Shown: positions 17,580-26,887, counted from the first letter of the stretch. The stretch is DNA of 37,789 nt from Paracoccaceae bacterium (GCA_012270125.1 JAAXIY010000084.1:1-37789), one strand, 5' to 3'. Notes: generated by a model not told the origin, from the letters alone. Made by a program: numbers and translations.

Positions 17580-17607
17580 TTTGAGCTGGGTATGTACCCA
17601 GCTCAAA
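17580..17607 (-). terminator. Terminator of the ribose-type importer operon
   Basis: Perfect 13-bp inverted repeat: TTTGAGCTGGGTA at 17580-17592 and TACCCAGCTCAAA at 17595-17607, with two unpaired central bases. On the minus strand it begins six bases after the binding-protein stop and is followed by a U-rich run (TTTCTTTTC). This is a strong intrinsic terminator, possibly working in both directions. Confidence 0.88.
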
Positions 17608-17613
17608 ATAGTT

Positions 17614-18660
17614 TTAACGCTTAGGTAATGGCATCCAGCTTGGAACTGACACATCAGCGTGAGCAAATTGTGGCATTTTTGCTGATAGGTCTTCCATATT
17701 CTTAATATCATTATCATTTAAGAATTTCTGAGTGATCAATGTTGGTGGCACGACAACATTACTCCCAGGGTTTTCACCAGCAAGCATCATGGCAAGTGAT
17801 CTTACTGACACTTCTCCAACAACTGCAGGATTAGTAGCAACTGTTGCTGCCCAAGCAGAATTAGGTTCGCGCATTGCTGATATGTCGGCAGTAGAAACGT
17901 CAGCTGAATAAATATCTATTTGATCTGTTAGCCCAGCTTCGTCCACTGCGATTTTTACGCCTTTGGCAAACTCGTCATATGGAGCAAACATAACAGTAAT
18001 ATCTGAGTTGGCTTGCAATACGGATCTTGCCTGGTTGGCGTTTGAGTTTGCAATTGGGTTATCAAGCGTACCAAATTGAGCAACTTCTTCTATGCCAGGG
18101 TTTGCAGCTTTTATGTCTTCCCATGCAGCATGCCTTCTGTCTAGTGGCGCAATACCAGGAACATAAACATAGCCAGCTTTCCAAGATGTTCCATTATCTT
18201 TGATAGCTTGTTCCAAAGCAAGCTTACCTAGTAAGTAGTCAGATTGTTCTATTTGAGGAATTGCTGCGTTCTCAACGTTCACATCAAATGCAACAACTTT
18301 AATTCCAGCATCTACAGCTCTTTGAGCCGCGTCTCGCATACTTTCAGTCAGTCCATGTTGAATTACGATTCCATCAACGCCAAGCGCTATGGCTTGGTCT
18401 ACCATATCAGATTGAAGGGCAGCATCTTGCCTGCTGTCGAAAACTCTCAAGTCCACTCCTAGAGCTGCTGCTTGTGTTTCTACACCTGACAGATATGCTT
18501 GAAAAAAGTCACCTGTTGAAAGGTATCTGACAAGAGCGATTTTTACATCACCTGGATTGTCAAATGGTGCAGGCATATCTCCTGCTAATGCAGAGGTGGT
18601 AAGGGTCACAGGTAATGCAACCATTCCCCCAATTAGTTTCAGTATTGATCTTCTTATCAT
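17614..18660 (-). CDS. Ribose-type ABC importer, periplasmic sugar-binding protein
   Basis: Periplasmic binding protein of the RbsB/type I sugar family, 348 residues. I use the ATG at 18660: GGGAGGA lies about six bases upstream, and it gives a clean signal peptide (MIRRSILKLIGGMVALPVTL, cleavage after ALA near residue 26). A longer frame to 18693 would overlap the permease gene. The mature protein opens VKIALVRYLSTGDFFQAYLSG and has the DQAIALGVDGIVIQHG and KVVAFDVNV segments of this family. Last gene of a three-gene operon divergent from the mtnK-mtnA-aldolase operon, which suggests a pentose-like ligand such as 5-deoxyribose or 5-methylthioribose (inference). Confidence 0.85.
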   Translation of the reverse strand: MIRRSILKLIGGMVALPVTLTTSALAGDMPAPFDNPGDVKIALVRYLSTGDFFQAYLSGVETQAAALGVDLRVFDSRQDAALQSDMVDQAIALGVDGIVIQHGLTESMRDAAQRAVDAGIKVVAFDVNVENAAIPQIEQSDYLLGKLALEQAIKDNGTSWKAGYVYVPGIAPLDRRHAAWEDIKAANPGIEEVAQFGTLDNPIANSNANQARSVLQANSDITVMFAPYDEFAKGVKIAVDEAGLTDQIDIYSADVSTADISAMREPNSAWAATVATNPAVVGEVSVRSLAMMLAGENPGSNVVVPPTLITQKFLNDNDIKNMEDLSAKMPQFAHADVSVPSWMPLPKR

Positions 18661-18689
18661 AGTCTTCCTCCCTTGTTTACTAAGCCAAG

Positions 18690-19712
18690 TCAATGGCCGC
18701 TTTTACGCCCACTGAAAGATAGGGCAAATGTAAAAATCAGCGCGATTACTAGCACTGCGCCTTTTACAAAATCTTGTGTATAATAGGGTGCATTCATCAT
18801 TGTGAGACCCTGCAAAAGAATACCCACAAACAGGGCACCTATCGCTGTTCCAAATGCGTTAGGTTTGGCTGCACCAAGAACAGCAAATCCAATTAGCGCC
18901 GCAGCTACTGAATCTAGTAATAGATTGTTTCCTGAAGCAATATCTCCCCTCCCCAAGCGAGCGGAAAGCAAAATACCACCGATGGATGCCATTACCCCAG
19001 ATATAACGTAAGCTAAAATTTTGTATCTATTCACATTAGCGCCAGCAAGTGCCGTCGCTGTTTCATTGGAACCAATGGCATACATCAATCTTCCGTGCCG
19101 TGTTAATTCTAAGAAAACCCATATTAAAATACCTACTAGAATGAAAATGATTACTGGTATCGGAATAAGTTTTTCTAAAAAGAAGTCTAGTCTATGTCTC
19201 CCAAGCCATAAAAAAGCTTGTGAGTATACTCCTTCAGCAGTGGACCCGTCTGGTAATTTCATGCCAGTAGAAATTGAGCGACCCTCTGTTGGAATGCGCT
19301 GAAGTCCTATTAATAGGAACATCATTCCCAGAGTTGCCAAAAGATCTGGCACTCTGGCTTTTACAATTAGTAATCCGTTGATGAAACCAACTGCAGCACC
19401 CATGATTAAACATGCAATAATTGCAGTGAAAGCTGACATCTCTAAGACAACCATAACATATGCCGATAGCATAAGTGCAGAAGTTGCAACTGATCCGATC
19501 GAAAGGTCAAAGCCATCGACAACTAAAGTTGCTGTGACACCTAGGGCCAAAATACCTGTTATAGAAACGGACTGAAAAATAAATACAGCCGATCGTGGTC
19601 CAGCAAAACCCTCGGCCGCTATGGAAAAGAAGATTAACAAACCTGCAAGTAAAATAAGGAAGCCATACTTTATAGCAAAACTTCGGAAATTCATTTTTTC
19701 ATTAGTAGCCAT
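18690..19712 (-). CDS. Ribose-type ABC importer, permease
   Basis: Inner-membrane permease of the RbsC family, 340 residues, mostly hydrophobic with about nine or ten spans. Family marks: VDGFDLSIGSVATSALMLSA in the first third, a loop with GSNETATALAGANVNRYKILAYVISG, then GGILLSARLG and LDSVAAALIGFAVLGAAKPN. It lies between the ATPase and binding-protein genes. Its ATG follows the ATPase stop after two bases, so translation is coupled. Confidence 0.86.
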   Translation of the reverse strand: MATNEKMNFRSFAIKYGFLILLAGLLIFFSIAAEGFAGPRSAVFIFQSVSITGILALGVTATLVVDGFDLSIGSVATSALMLSAYVMVVLEMSAFTAIIACLIMGAAVGFINGLLIVKARVPDLLATLGMMFLLIGLQRIPTEGRSISTGMKLPDGSTAEGVYSQAFLWLGRHRLDFFLEKLIPIPVIIFILVGILIWVFLELTRHGRLMYAIGSNETATALAGANVNRYKILAYVISGVMASIGGILLSARLGRGDIASGNNLLLDSVAAALIGFAVLGAAKPNAFGTAIGALFVGILLQGLTMMNAPYYTQDFVKGAVLVIALIFTFALSFSGRKSGH

Positions 19713-19714
19713 AA

Positions 19715-21238
19715 TTAGGTTCCGTAATTTGCGCTATCTAGATTATTAGCACTTCCACTAAAACTTGATACTATTTTTGGTATATTTTTACTTTTGTTTT
19801 GATAGTCACCAACAAGATTTCCCTCGTGTAAAACAATAACCCTGTCTGCTATTTCTAAGGCCTCATCAAGCTCAGCAACAAATATTATGGTGGCTCTTTG
19901 TCTAGATGTTGATCGTATTTGATGACCGATGTCACGCCGGGCTTTTATGTCTACTCCTTGAAAGGGTTCGTCTAGTAGAAGTACAGAAGAGTCCTCAGCT
20001 AACCATCTTCCAACCATGACCTTCTGCTGGTTTCCCCCAGATAATGTTGTAACAGAGTCCATTTCAGACTGACACACTATTCCAAGCTCATTGATAGAGT
20101 TTCTAGCATTTTGCGTAAGACTTTTGTTCCGAATAAAAGACAATCTGCTATGCCGTTTGAAAAATGGTAATGCCAGATTGTTAGATATATCAAATTCTGA
20201 CACCACAGCATTTGACGCTCTATCTTTCGGACACATAAAAACGCCAGCTGAAATAGCATGCTCTGGGCTTTGTGGGCTGTATGAATTGCCATTTAAGGTC
20301 ATAGTGACTTTCGGATCAGGATTTAAACCGAATATTTGTGACGCTAAAGCTGTTTTGCCACTACCAATCAGACCGGTAATTGAAACAATTTCATTTTCAA
20401 AGAAAGACAAGTTAAAGGGTTTGCTATCATTGGCTAATTTTACGTCCTTTAAGTTCAATATTTCTTTTTCTCGCTCATTTATCTTTATCTCATTTTGCGA
20501 GAGCTTCTGGCCGAGCATTGCTGTTACAGCGCCCTCATAATTGAGAGGCTTTTCTTCAAATAGCCCTGATATAGTACCGTCTCTCATGGCTACTATGCGA
20601 TCCGCAATATTATTTATATCGGACATTCGGTGGGAAATGTACAAAATAGCAACGCCTTGCTCTTTTAGTCTTTGTAATAGTTTAAAAAGTCTTTTTGCTT
20701 CATTTTCAGAAAGAGAGGAAGTCGGCTCATCCAAGATAAGCAGTTTGGGAGCATGTGCCATTGCGCGAGCTATGGCAATCATCTGCTTATCGGCTGGACC
20801 CAAATCTCGCACCAAAGTGGAGGTATCCATGTTAATATTCATAGCCGAAGCAATTTCATCAGCGTTTCTTTTAAGTTTTTCTGAGTTAATAAAAAACCCT
20901 GAATTTTGTTCTGCAAGTTTATCAATCATTAGGTTTGAAACTACGTCCAAATCAGGAATAACACCGTTGTTTATTGATTGATGCACGGTTACAACTCCAG
21001 ATTTAAATGCGTCTGCAGGTGAAACTGGTTCGAATCTTTCACCAAAAAGATTAACCGTTCCGGCATCTGCTTGATGAACGCCACATAGAATTTTAACTAA
21101 AGTTGACTTTCCGGCACCATTCGCGCCCATAAGAACAGTGACCATACCAGCCGGCAAATCTAAGTTGATTTCCCGGAGAACTTTGTTTGGCCCAAATGAT
21201 TTTACAATACCTGAAATTTGGCAAGCAATTTTCGACAT
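19715..21238 (-). CDS. Ribose-type ABC importer, double ATPase
   Basis: Fused two-domain ATPase of the RbsA family, 507 residues. The first domain has Walker A GANGAGKST at 38-46 and Walker B LLILDEPTSSL, with a divergent signature (LGPADKQMIAIARA). The second has a degenerate Walker A GLIGSGKTA, an intact LSGGNQQKV signature and LLLDEPFQGVD. This asymmetry is usual in sugar importers. It is the first gene of the operon, preceded by GGGAGAGGGG. The leader carries a 9-bp inverted repeat just upstream of that ribosome site. Confidence 0.87.
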   Translation of the reverse strand: MSKIACQISGIVKSFGPNKVLREINLDLPAGMVTVLMGANGAGKSTLVKILCGVHQADAGTVNLFGERFEPVSPADAFKSGVVTVHQSINNGVIPDLDVVSNLMIDKLAEQNSGFFINSEKLKRNADEIASAMNINMDTSTLVRDLGPADKQMIAIARAMAHAPKLLILDEPTSSLSENEAKRLFKLLQRLKEQGVAILYISHRMSDINNIADRIVAMRDGTISGLFEEKPLNYEGAVTAMLGQKLSQNEIKINEREKEILNLKDVKLANDSKPFNLSFFENEIVSITGLIGSGKTALASQIFGLNPDPKVTMTLNGNSYSPQSPEHAISAGVFMCPKDRASNAVVSEFDISNNLALPFFKRHSRLSFIRNKSLTQNARNSINELGIVCQSEMDSVTTLSGGNQQKVMVGRWLAEDSSVLLLDEPFQGVDIKARRDIGHQIRSTSRQRATIIFVAELDEALEIADRVIVLHEGNLVGDYQNKSKNIPKIVSSFSGSANNLDSANYGT

Positions 21239-21252
21239 TCCCCTCTCCCTCA

Positions 21253-21275
21253 GAAAAGCTTAACCTAAGCTTTTC
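21253..21275. promoter_or_regulatory. 9-bp inverted repeat in the importer/mtnK divergent promoter region
   Basis: GAAAAGCTT at 21253-21261 and AAGCTTTTC at 21267-21275 with a five-base spacer, perfect in both arms. It lies directly upstream of the ribosome site of the minus-strand importer gene. It could be an operator or form a hairpin in that mRNA leader. Its centre is 23 bp from that of the neighbouring repeat. Confidence 0.55.
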
Positions 21276-21277
21276 AA

Positions 21278-21296
21278 TTGTCAACACTATTGACAA
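21278..21296. promoter_or_regulatory. TTGTCAA-N5-TTGACAA inverted repeat, likely operator
   Basis: Perfect 7-base arms at 21278-21284 and 21290-21296 with spacer CACTA. It sits in the middle of the 127-bp gap between the divergent importer and mtnK operons. Each arm contains a TTGACA hexamer on one strand, so it may overlap -35 elements, but no good -10 is found at standard spacing. The SorC-family regulator encoded at 25778 is the obvious candidate to bind it. Confidence 0.6.
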
Positions 21297-21365
21297 AAGT
21301 CAAATTATGCTAATGCTTGTTCATGTTCATTATAAGTTAAAATTTAAATAAGGAGGAACCATTGT

Positions 21366-22625
21366 ATGTCTCCGGATAAATACGAACCTCTTACAATCGA
21401 AACGCTTGCTGATAGATTGGGTTCTGTCGAGGCAATCTGTAAAATAGTTGGTGATGACACAAGTAAATGGAAAATAAATGAAGTAGGCGATGGAAATTTA
21501 AATCTAGTTTACACAGTCTCAAGTAACTCAGGAAATATAATCGTAAAGCAGGCTTTGCCTTATGTCAGGTTGGTAGGTGATAGCTGGCCATTACCCTTAA
21601 GTCGCTCGTTTTATGAGCATGAGGTTTTAGTAAGGCAAGCGAAGCGCGATCCTGGGAGTGTTCCGGAAATATATTATTTCAATAAAGAGCAAGCCATTAT
21701 AGCTATGGAAATGCTTTTGCCGCATGTCATCTTAAGAAAAAAATTAATAGCTGGAGACAAAATTGACGGGTTAGCGCAGAGGCTTGGAGAATTCTGTGCC
21801 CGTACTGCTTTTAGAGGTTCCGATTTGTCACTCCAAACAGCAGATAAAAAGAGTGATACGGCAATGTTTCAGGGAAACCTGGCTCTTATGGCGATCACTG
21901 AAAGTCTGGTATTCACGGATCCTTATTTTCAGGCGGAAATGAATCATCATACAGACGGATTGGATCCGGTTGTTAAGATACTTAGATCCGATGTTAAAAT
22001 GAAAAGTGAAGCGCAGAGGATGTTGATGAAGTTCACAGCTAATACTGAAACTTTATGTCATGGTGATTTACATTCAGGTTCAGTGATGTGCACTGATAAT
22101 GAAACAAAAGTTATAGACCCAGAATTTGGCTATTATGGTCCAATGGGCTTTGATATTGGGATGTTAATTTCCAATTATTTAATGGCATATTTCAGTCAGC
22201 CAGGGCACCGTAGTAGCGAAACATTGTTAGAATATCAAAATTGGATTCTGGAAGTTATTATAGAAACTTGTGCGGCATTTCAGAATGAATTCAAAAAACT
22301 ATGGAATTCTGAAAGAACAGGTATTTTGTTTCCTCGGTCAATGTTTGAAGATCAGGGTGATAGTTCAGAATTTGCACTCAACAACATGCTCGAACACATA
22401 TGGCAAGATGCTGTTGCCATATGCGGTATTGAAATGCACAGACGTGTCTTATCACTTGCCCATAATGCAGATTTTGAAGAAATTGATGACGCTAAGAAGA
22501 GATCCCAGCTTGAAGCTAGAAACTTAATGATGGGAAGAGATTTAATATTAAATAATAAGTCGATAAAAAATGCTAGTGAACTGACCGATCTGGCAAAAAA
22601 GTTCAATTCGGAGAATTACCTATGA
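21366..22625 (+). CDS. mtnK: S-methyl-5-thioribose kinase (or 5-deoxyribose kinase)
   Basis: Phosphorylates 5-methylthioribose, and in related systems 5-deoxyribose, at C1. The 419-residue protein has the MtnK signatures: GDGNLNLVY at 41-49, KQALPYVR at 61-68 with the nucleotide-binding lysine, the catalytic loop CHGDLHSGS at 231-239, and the metal-binding [15 protein letters not shown] at 251-265. The ribosome site AGGAGGAA lies before the ATG. It leads a four-gene operon, overlapping mtnA by an ATGA. Divergence from a sugar importer suggests that free sugar is imported and phosphorylated here. A phosphorylase gene at 28217 gives a second, kinase-free entry. Confidence 0.9.
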   Translation: MSPDKYEPLTIETLADRLGSVEAICKIVGDDTSKWKINEVGDGNLNLVYTVSSNSGNIIVKQALPYVRLVGDSWPLPLSRSFYEHEVLVRQAKRDPGSVPEIYYFNKEQAIIAMEMLLPHVILRKKLIAGDKIDGLAQRLGEFCARTAFRGSDLSLQTADKKSDTAMFQGNLALMAITESLVFTDPYFQAEMNHHTDGLDPVVKILRSDVKMKSEAQRMLMKFTANTETLCHGDLHSGSVMCTDNETKVIDPEFGYYGPMGFDIGMLISNYLMAYFSQPGHRSSETLLEYQNWILEVIIETCAAFQNEFKKLWNSERTGILFPRSMFEDQGDSSEFALNNMLEHIWQDAVAICGIEMHRRVLSLAHNADFEEIDDAKKRSQLEARNLMMGRDLILNNKSIKNASELTDLAKKFNSENYL

Positions 22626-23719
22626 AGGTTCAAGGAACTCATTATCGGTCGATCTGGTATGATTACAAAGATTGTCAGGTAAAAATTATAGATCAAAGAT
22701 GGTTACCTCATGATTTTAGGATTGTTGCTCTAACAAACTTGAATGAATTTGCAGTGGCAATACGCGATATGTGGGTACGGGGTGCACCTCTTATAGGTGC
22801 AACTGCTGCTTATGGTGTAGCAATATCTTTAAGTGATGATGCTTCAGATTCGGGTCTAAAAAATACATATGATACTTTGATAGAGACTCGTCCAACAGCA
22901 ATCAATTTAAAGTGGGCTCTGGATAGGCTACTAGGTGCACTAACCCCAGTTTCAGAAGATGAGCGTCCTTTAAAGGCATTAGAGCTAGCTCATCAGGTCG
23001 CTGAAGAAGATGTTGGCATTAACAAAAAAATAGGTGAGCACGGATTAGAGATTGTCAAAAAAATAGCATCCAAAAAACCTGCTGGTGAACCTGTTAGGAT
23101 GTTAACACACTGCAATGCTGGATGGCCGGCTACTGTAGATTGGGGTACAGCTACTTCACCAATGTATCATGCACACGAAGCAGGCATTCCTATCCATGTT
23201 TGGGTCGATGAAACAAGGCCAAGAAATCAGGGCGCAATGACAGCCTGGGAGTTAGAGAGCCATGGTATTAGTAATACATACATTACAGATAATGCTGGTG
23301 GACATCTAATGCAGAAGGGTCTTGTTGATATGGTTATTGTAGGCACTGATAGAACCACTGCTCAAGGTGATGTCTGTAACAAAATTGGCACGTATCTTAA
23401 GGCTCTAGCAGCTCATGATAACGGCGTTCCTTTTTATGTAGCTTTGCCTTCACCCACAATAGATTGGACAATAAGTGATGGCGTAGCGGATATCCCAATT
23501 GAGGAGCGAGCGTCTCGTGAGGTCACTCATATTTTAGGACACCACGAAAAAAATAGCATTGAAGAAATAAGAGTTACCTCAGAGGGTGTTTCTGGAGGTA
23601 ACCCAGCGTTTGATGTCACCCCAAACAGACTAGTTACAGGATTGATAACTGAGAGGGGTGTTTCTGATGCATCCGAAAAAGCTTTAGCAAAAATGTTTCC
23701 AGATTTAGCAGGACTTTAA
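22622..23719 (+). CDS. mtnA: S-methyl-5-thioribose-1-phosphate isomerase
   Basis: Converts 5-methylthioribose-1-phosphate (or 5-deoxyribose-1-phosphate) to the ribulose-1-phosphate. The 365 residues show the [13 protein letters not shown] phosphate-site motif at 53-65, the catalytic cysteine C164 in LTHCNAGW and the catalytic aspartate D243 in [12 protein letters not shown]. These match C160 and D240 of the Bacillus enzyme; the initiation-factor eIF2B-like homologues lack this pair. It is translationally coupled to mtnK, and the aldolase-dehydrogenase gene follows after five bases. No mtnB, mtnC or mtnD for the classical salvage route is in the window. Confidence 0.93.
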   Translation: MKVQGTHYRSIWYDYKDCQVKIIDQRWLPHDFRIVALTNLNEFAVAIRDMWVRGAPLIGATAAYGVAISLSDDASDSGLKNTYDTLIETRPTAINLKWALDRLLGALTPVSEDERPLKALELAHQVAEEDVGINKKIGEHGLEIVKKIASKKPAGEPVRMLTHCNAGWPATVDWGTATSPMYHAHEAGIPIHVWVDETRPRNQGAMTAWELESHGISNTYITDNAGGHLMQKGLVDMVIVGTDRTTAQGDVCNKIGTYLKALAAHDNGVPFYVALPSPTIDWTISDGVADIPIEERASREVTHILGHHEKNSIEEIRVTSEGVSGGNPAFDVTPNRLVTGLITERGVSDASEKALAKMFPDLAGL

Positions 23720-23724
23720 ACAAT

Positions 23725-25758
23725 ATGATCAAAAATAATTATAATTCTAGTGAAGCTAAATCCTATATCGATCAAGCAGGCAAAGATCTTGCTGATCAAG
23801 AACTTGCTCTTCGGGTTTATACATCAAGAATAATTGGGCAAAATCCCGATCTTGTTATGCACGGTGGCGGTAACACATCTGTTAAAGTTGAACGAAAAGA
23901 TCTTTTTGGAAATACTAAACAAGTAATACATGTTAAAGGATCAGGCTGGGACTTAGATACGATACAAGCACCTGGCCTTCCTGGCCTGTGGTTGGACCCT
24001 CTGAGAGAGTTACGAAACCTAGATAAACTGTCTGATGAAGATATGGTAAATGTACAGAGAGCTAATTTGTTAGACAGCTCTGCGCCAAACCCTTCCGTTG
24101 AAACACTTTTGCATGCGTTTTTGCCTCATAAATTTGTTGATCATACCCATGCCACACCATTTCTAATTCTTGCGAATCTCCCAAACGCTGAAGAAGTTTG
24201 CAGAGAAATTTTTGGTTCGCGGTTAGGAATAGTACCATACATAATGCCTGGTTTCGCTCTAGCAAAAAAAGCTGCTGAAGTTTATGAAGAGGATCCCAGT
24301 GTAGAGGGCCTGATCTTACTAGGGCATGGTCATTTTGCTTTTGGCCAGACAGCTGAAAAAAGTTATAATCAGATAATATCGCACACACAAACTGTTGCAG
24401 ATTACTTAAATCTTGAAAATCCAACAGCTCTCAATGTGAAAGCCAGCCACTCATCTCATGGAGTTTTACCAGTTATAAGGGGTCTAATTGCAGAAATGAT
24501 TGGTCCTAATGCTGCTATGCCGATTATTGATGTAAGAAATGGTCCAGAAGAAATGAAGTTTCTAAAGAGAGATGATTTAGAAAGCTTGTCAGAACGAGGA
24601 ACAGCTTCACCAGACCATGTTATTAGGATCAAGGGCCGTCCTTTAGTTTTGCGCAAATCAGTCTGGGAACAGGGAAGGTCTGCTATAAAAGAAGCGCTAA
24701 AGGACTATGAAATTGAATATAAGGCGATGTTTGAAAGGCAGGCTCCTAAAGCGGCCCAACCCAAAACTATTCTTCCGCCTGATCCGAAAACAATATGGAT
24801 GGAGGGAGTAGGTCTTCTAGGCCTTGGTGCAAATTTTAAATCTGCAAGTATAGCGGGTGATCTTGTTGTACAAAATGCCCGCGTAAGGTCAGTTGGCGAG
24901 GATGCAGGTGGTTTTTATCCAATTGGTGAAAAAGATTTGTTTGACTGTGAATACTGGTCGTTGGAGCAAGCTAAATTGGGCAAAGGCAAAGCCCCACCGT
25001 TTCAAGGTAAAGTGGTAATGGTAACTGGAGGTTCAGGAACCATTGGATTTGAAACAGCGAAGGCTTTTTCTTCATTAGGTGCACAATGCTTCTTAGTTGA
25101 TATCAATCAAGAAAATTTGGATATTGCTACCGAAAAATTGGGACCAGGGCATTTTGGAAAAGCGCTCGACGTAACTGATCCAGATGCTGCATCAGAAGCA
25201 ATTAAAACTGTGATAGAGGCGTATGGGGGTCTTGATATACTTGTTTCAAACGCAGGATCAGCTCAATCAGGGGCGATGGTAGATATGCCAACTTCCTCGG
25301 TAAGAAAAGCTTTTGAGTTAAACTTTTTTTCTCATTATGAGTTTGCAAAAGAAGCAGCCAACTTGCTGAAGTTACAATCCAGAGGCGGTCAAATTTTGTT
25401 TAATATTTCGAAACAAGCCGTCAACCCAGGTAAAAATTTTGGTGCATACGGAATGCCAAAAGCAACCACATTTTTCTTGATGCGGCAGCTTGCGCTTGAG
25501 CTGGGAGCAGATGGTATCCGAGTTAATGGGGTAAACGCTGACAGAATAAGATCTGGCTTACTTACAGATAATTTTATAGCTGAACGTGCAACTGCAAGGG
25601 GCGTTTCGGAAGAAAGCTATATGGCTGGTAATTTACTAAATGCAGAAGTGAGAGCTAGCCACGTGGCACAAGCTTTTGTTGCACTCGCTCAATCTGAACG
25701 AACAACTGGACATGTCATGACAGTAGATGGCGGTAATGTGGAAGCTTCTTTACGTTAA
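23725..25758 (+). CDS. Class II aldolase fused to short-chain dehydrogenase
   Basis: A 677-residue two-domain enzyme. Residues about 20-340 form a class II (AraD/fuculose-type) aldolase, with MHGGGNTSVK at 45-54, zinc ligands H140 and H142 (DHTHATP) and the GHGHFAFG motif at 200-207. Residues about 428-677 are an SDR, with TGGSGTIG at 434-441, N509, S562, Y575 and K579 (YGMPK). The layout is that of the rhamnulose-1-phosphate aldolase/lactaldehyde dehydrogenase fusion. Here its partners are mtnK and mtnA, with no rhamnose kinase or isomerase. The likely substrate is therefore 5-deoxy- or 5-methylthio-ribulose-1-phosphate, split to DHAP plus an aldehyde that the dehydrogenase domain processes. 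Reaction inferred; domains certain. Confidence 0.85.
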   Translation: MIKNNYNSSEAKSYIDQAGKDLADQELALRVYTSRIIGQNPDLVMHGGGNTSVKVERKDLFGNTKQVIHVKGSGWDLDTIQAPGLPGLWLDPLRELRNLDKLSDEDMVNVQRANLLDSSAPNPSVETLLHAFLPHKFVDHTHATPFLILANLPNAEEVCREIFGSRLGIVPYIMPGFALAKKAAEVYEEDPSVEGLILLGHGHFAFGQTAEKSYNQIISHTQTVADYLNLENPTALNVKASHSSHGVLPVIRGLIAEMIGPNAAMPIIDVRNGPEEMKFLKRDDLESLSERGTASPDHVIRIKGRPLVLRKSVWEQGRSAIKEALKDYEIEYKAMFERQAPKAAQPKTILPPDPKTIWMEGVGLLGLGANFKSASIAGDLVVQNARVRSVGEDAGGFYPIGEKDLFDCEYWSLEQAKLGKGKAPPFQGKVVMVTGGSGTIGFETAKAFSSLGAQCFLVDINQENLDIATEKLGPGHFGKALDVTDPDAASEAIKTVIEAYGGLDILVSNAGSAQSGAMVDMPTSSVRKAFELNFFSHYEFAKEAANLLKLQSRGGQILFNISKQAVNPGKNFGAYGMPKATTFFLMRQLALELGADGIRVNGVNADRIRSGLLTDNFIAERATARGVSEESYMAGNLLNAEVRASHVAQAFVALAQSERTTGHVMTVDGGNVEASLR

Positions 25759-25777
25759 TCAGAAATGAAAAAAGCTT

Positions 25778-26767
25778 ATGCTGAGAAAGAGTAACACTGA
25801 AACTGAAGCCGGTCTTTCATACTCGACGAAAGATGAAAGTTATTTGGCTAATGTTGCTCTTTTATATTATCAGGAAGGTTTAAATCAGGGTCAGATAGCA
25901 GATCGTCTTGGTCTCTCTAGAGCGACTATAGTAAATTATTTAAAAGAAGGGCGAGATCGTGGCATCGTAGATATCAGGGTCAACGGTGAAAGCCTTCGGA
26001 GCTCCTCAATTGGTCAAGAATTGCGAAAAATGTTTGATCTTGAGGATGTTTACATAGCGAACAGTGGACCAAATTCTGATCCTTCATCCGCATTGCGGCA
26101 AACTGCTAGAGTGGCTGCTTTAGCTTTTTATAACATTATTGAGCCAGGTGACGTAATAGGTGTCGCTTGGGGTGAAACCATAAAGTCAGTTGGGGAAAAT
26201 TTACCGGACCGCAAAATTGATAGCACCTCAGTTTGTCAGATAATAGGATCAATGGAGTCAGACAGATTACTAAGTGCGGAAGATTGCGCAATTCAAATTG
26301 CTAACAGAATAGGTGCACAGTGTTATACTCTTCATTCGCCAGCAATTCTTTCAAGCAAGCCTTTAGCTCAAGATTTAAGACAAGAAGAAACGATTAAAGC
26401 GCAATTAAAAAGGTTAAAAAATCTCAGTGCTATAATAACATCTGTTGGTGACCTCTCAGATAGTACTCACATTCTCTCTTCAGGAATAATAAGCGAAAAA
26501 GATTTAGAAAAAATTAAAGATGAAGGGGGCGCTGGTTGGTTATGCAGCGGTTTTATTCAAGCAGATGGAAGTAAGCTACCTCATCAACTTCAAGAACGTA
26601 TGATAGCAATTCAGCTGGAAGATATTCTAAAAACCCCAAAAAGGATCTTAGTTGCTTCAGGATTAAAAAAAGACTTAGCTGTATTGGCGGCTTTAAAAGG
26701 GAAATTTGTCACGCATGCTATTCTTGATTACGAACTCGCAAAAGCAATATTGGAAAAAAGTAGATAA
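25778..26767 (+). CDS. SorC/DeoR-type sugar-binding transcriptional regulator
   Basis: A 329-residue SorC-family regulator. The N-terminal helix-turn-helix runs about residues 22-60, with YYQEGLNQGQIADRLGLSRATIVNYLKEGRDRGIV. The rest is a sugar-phosphate isomerase-like effector domain, with DVIGVAWGETIKSVGENL and late ILVASGLKKDLAVLAAL. Such regulators sense phosphorylated sugars made by the pathway they control, so 5-deoxyribose- or methylthioribose-phosphate is a plausible ligand. It is last in the mtnK operon, 19 bases after the fusion gene. The ribosome site is poor, fitting low expression. The inverted repeat at 21278-21296 is a candidate target. Confidence 0.82.
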   Translation: MLRKSNTETEAGLSYSTKDESYLANVALLYYQEGLNQGQIADRLGLSRATIVNYLKEGRDRGIVDIRVNGESLRSSSIGQELRKMFDLEDVYIANSGPNSDPSSALRQTARVAALAFYNIIEPGDVIGVAWGETIKSVGENLPDRKIDSTSVCQIIGSMESDRLLSAEDCAIQIANRIGAQCYTLHSPAILSSKPLAQDLRQEETIKAQLKRLKNLSAIITSVGDLSDSTHILSSGIISEKDLEKIKDEGGAGWLCSGFIQADGSKLPHQLQERMIAIQLEDILKTPKRILVASGLKKDLAVLAALKGKFVTHAILDYELAKAILEKSR

Positions 26768-26779
26768 TTATAGAACCTT

Positions 26780-26823
26780 CAAGGATCTGGATTTATACAA
26801 CAGTTTACTTAAATGGATCCTTG
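26780..26823. repeat. Inverted repeat between the regulator gene and the deaminase operon
   Basis: CAAGGATC at 26780-26787 and GATCCTTG at 26816-26823 are perfect 8-base arms separated by 28 bases. It begins 13 bases after the regulator stop and ends 64 bases before the deaminase ATG. It could be a long-looped hairpin or a pair of half-sites; there is no U-run typical of a terminator. Confidence 0.35.
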
Positions 26824-26887
26824 TTGGTGCTAGTGTTTGGGTCACTCACTGAGACAAGAGATTTGATAAGTATGAGAGAGTATCGCA

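Noticed and set aside
22622-23719. eIF2B-like ribose-1,5-bisphosphate isomerase instead of MtnA
   Set aside because: Length, coupling to mtnK, and the C164/D243 pair in MtnA-type motifs fit the methylthioribose-1-phosphate isomerase better.
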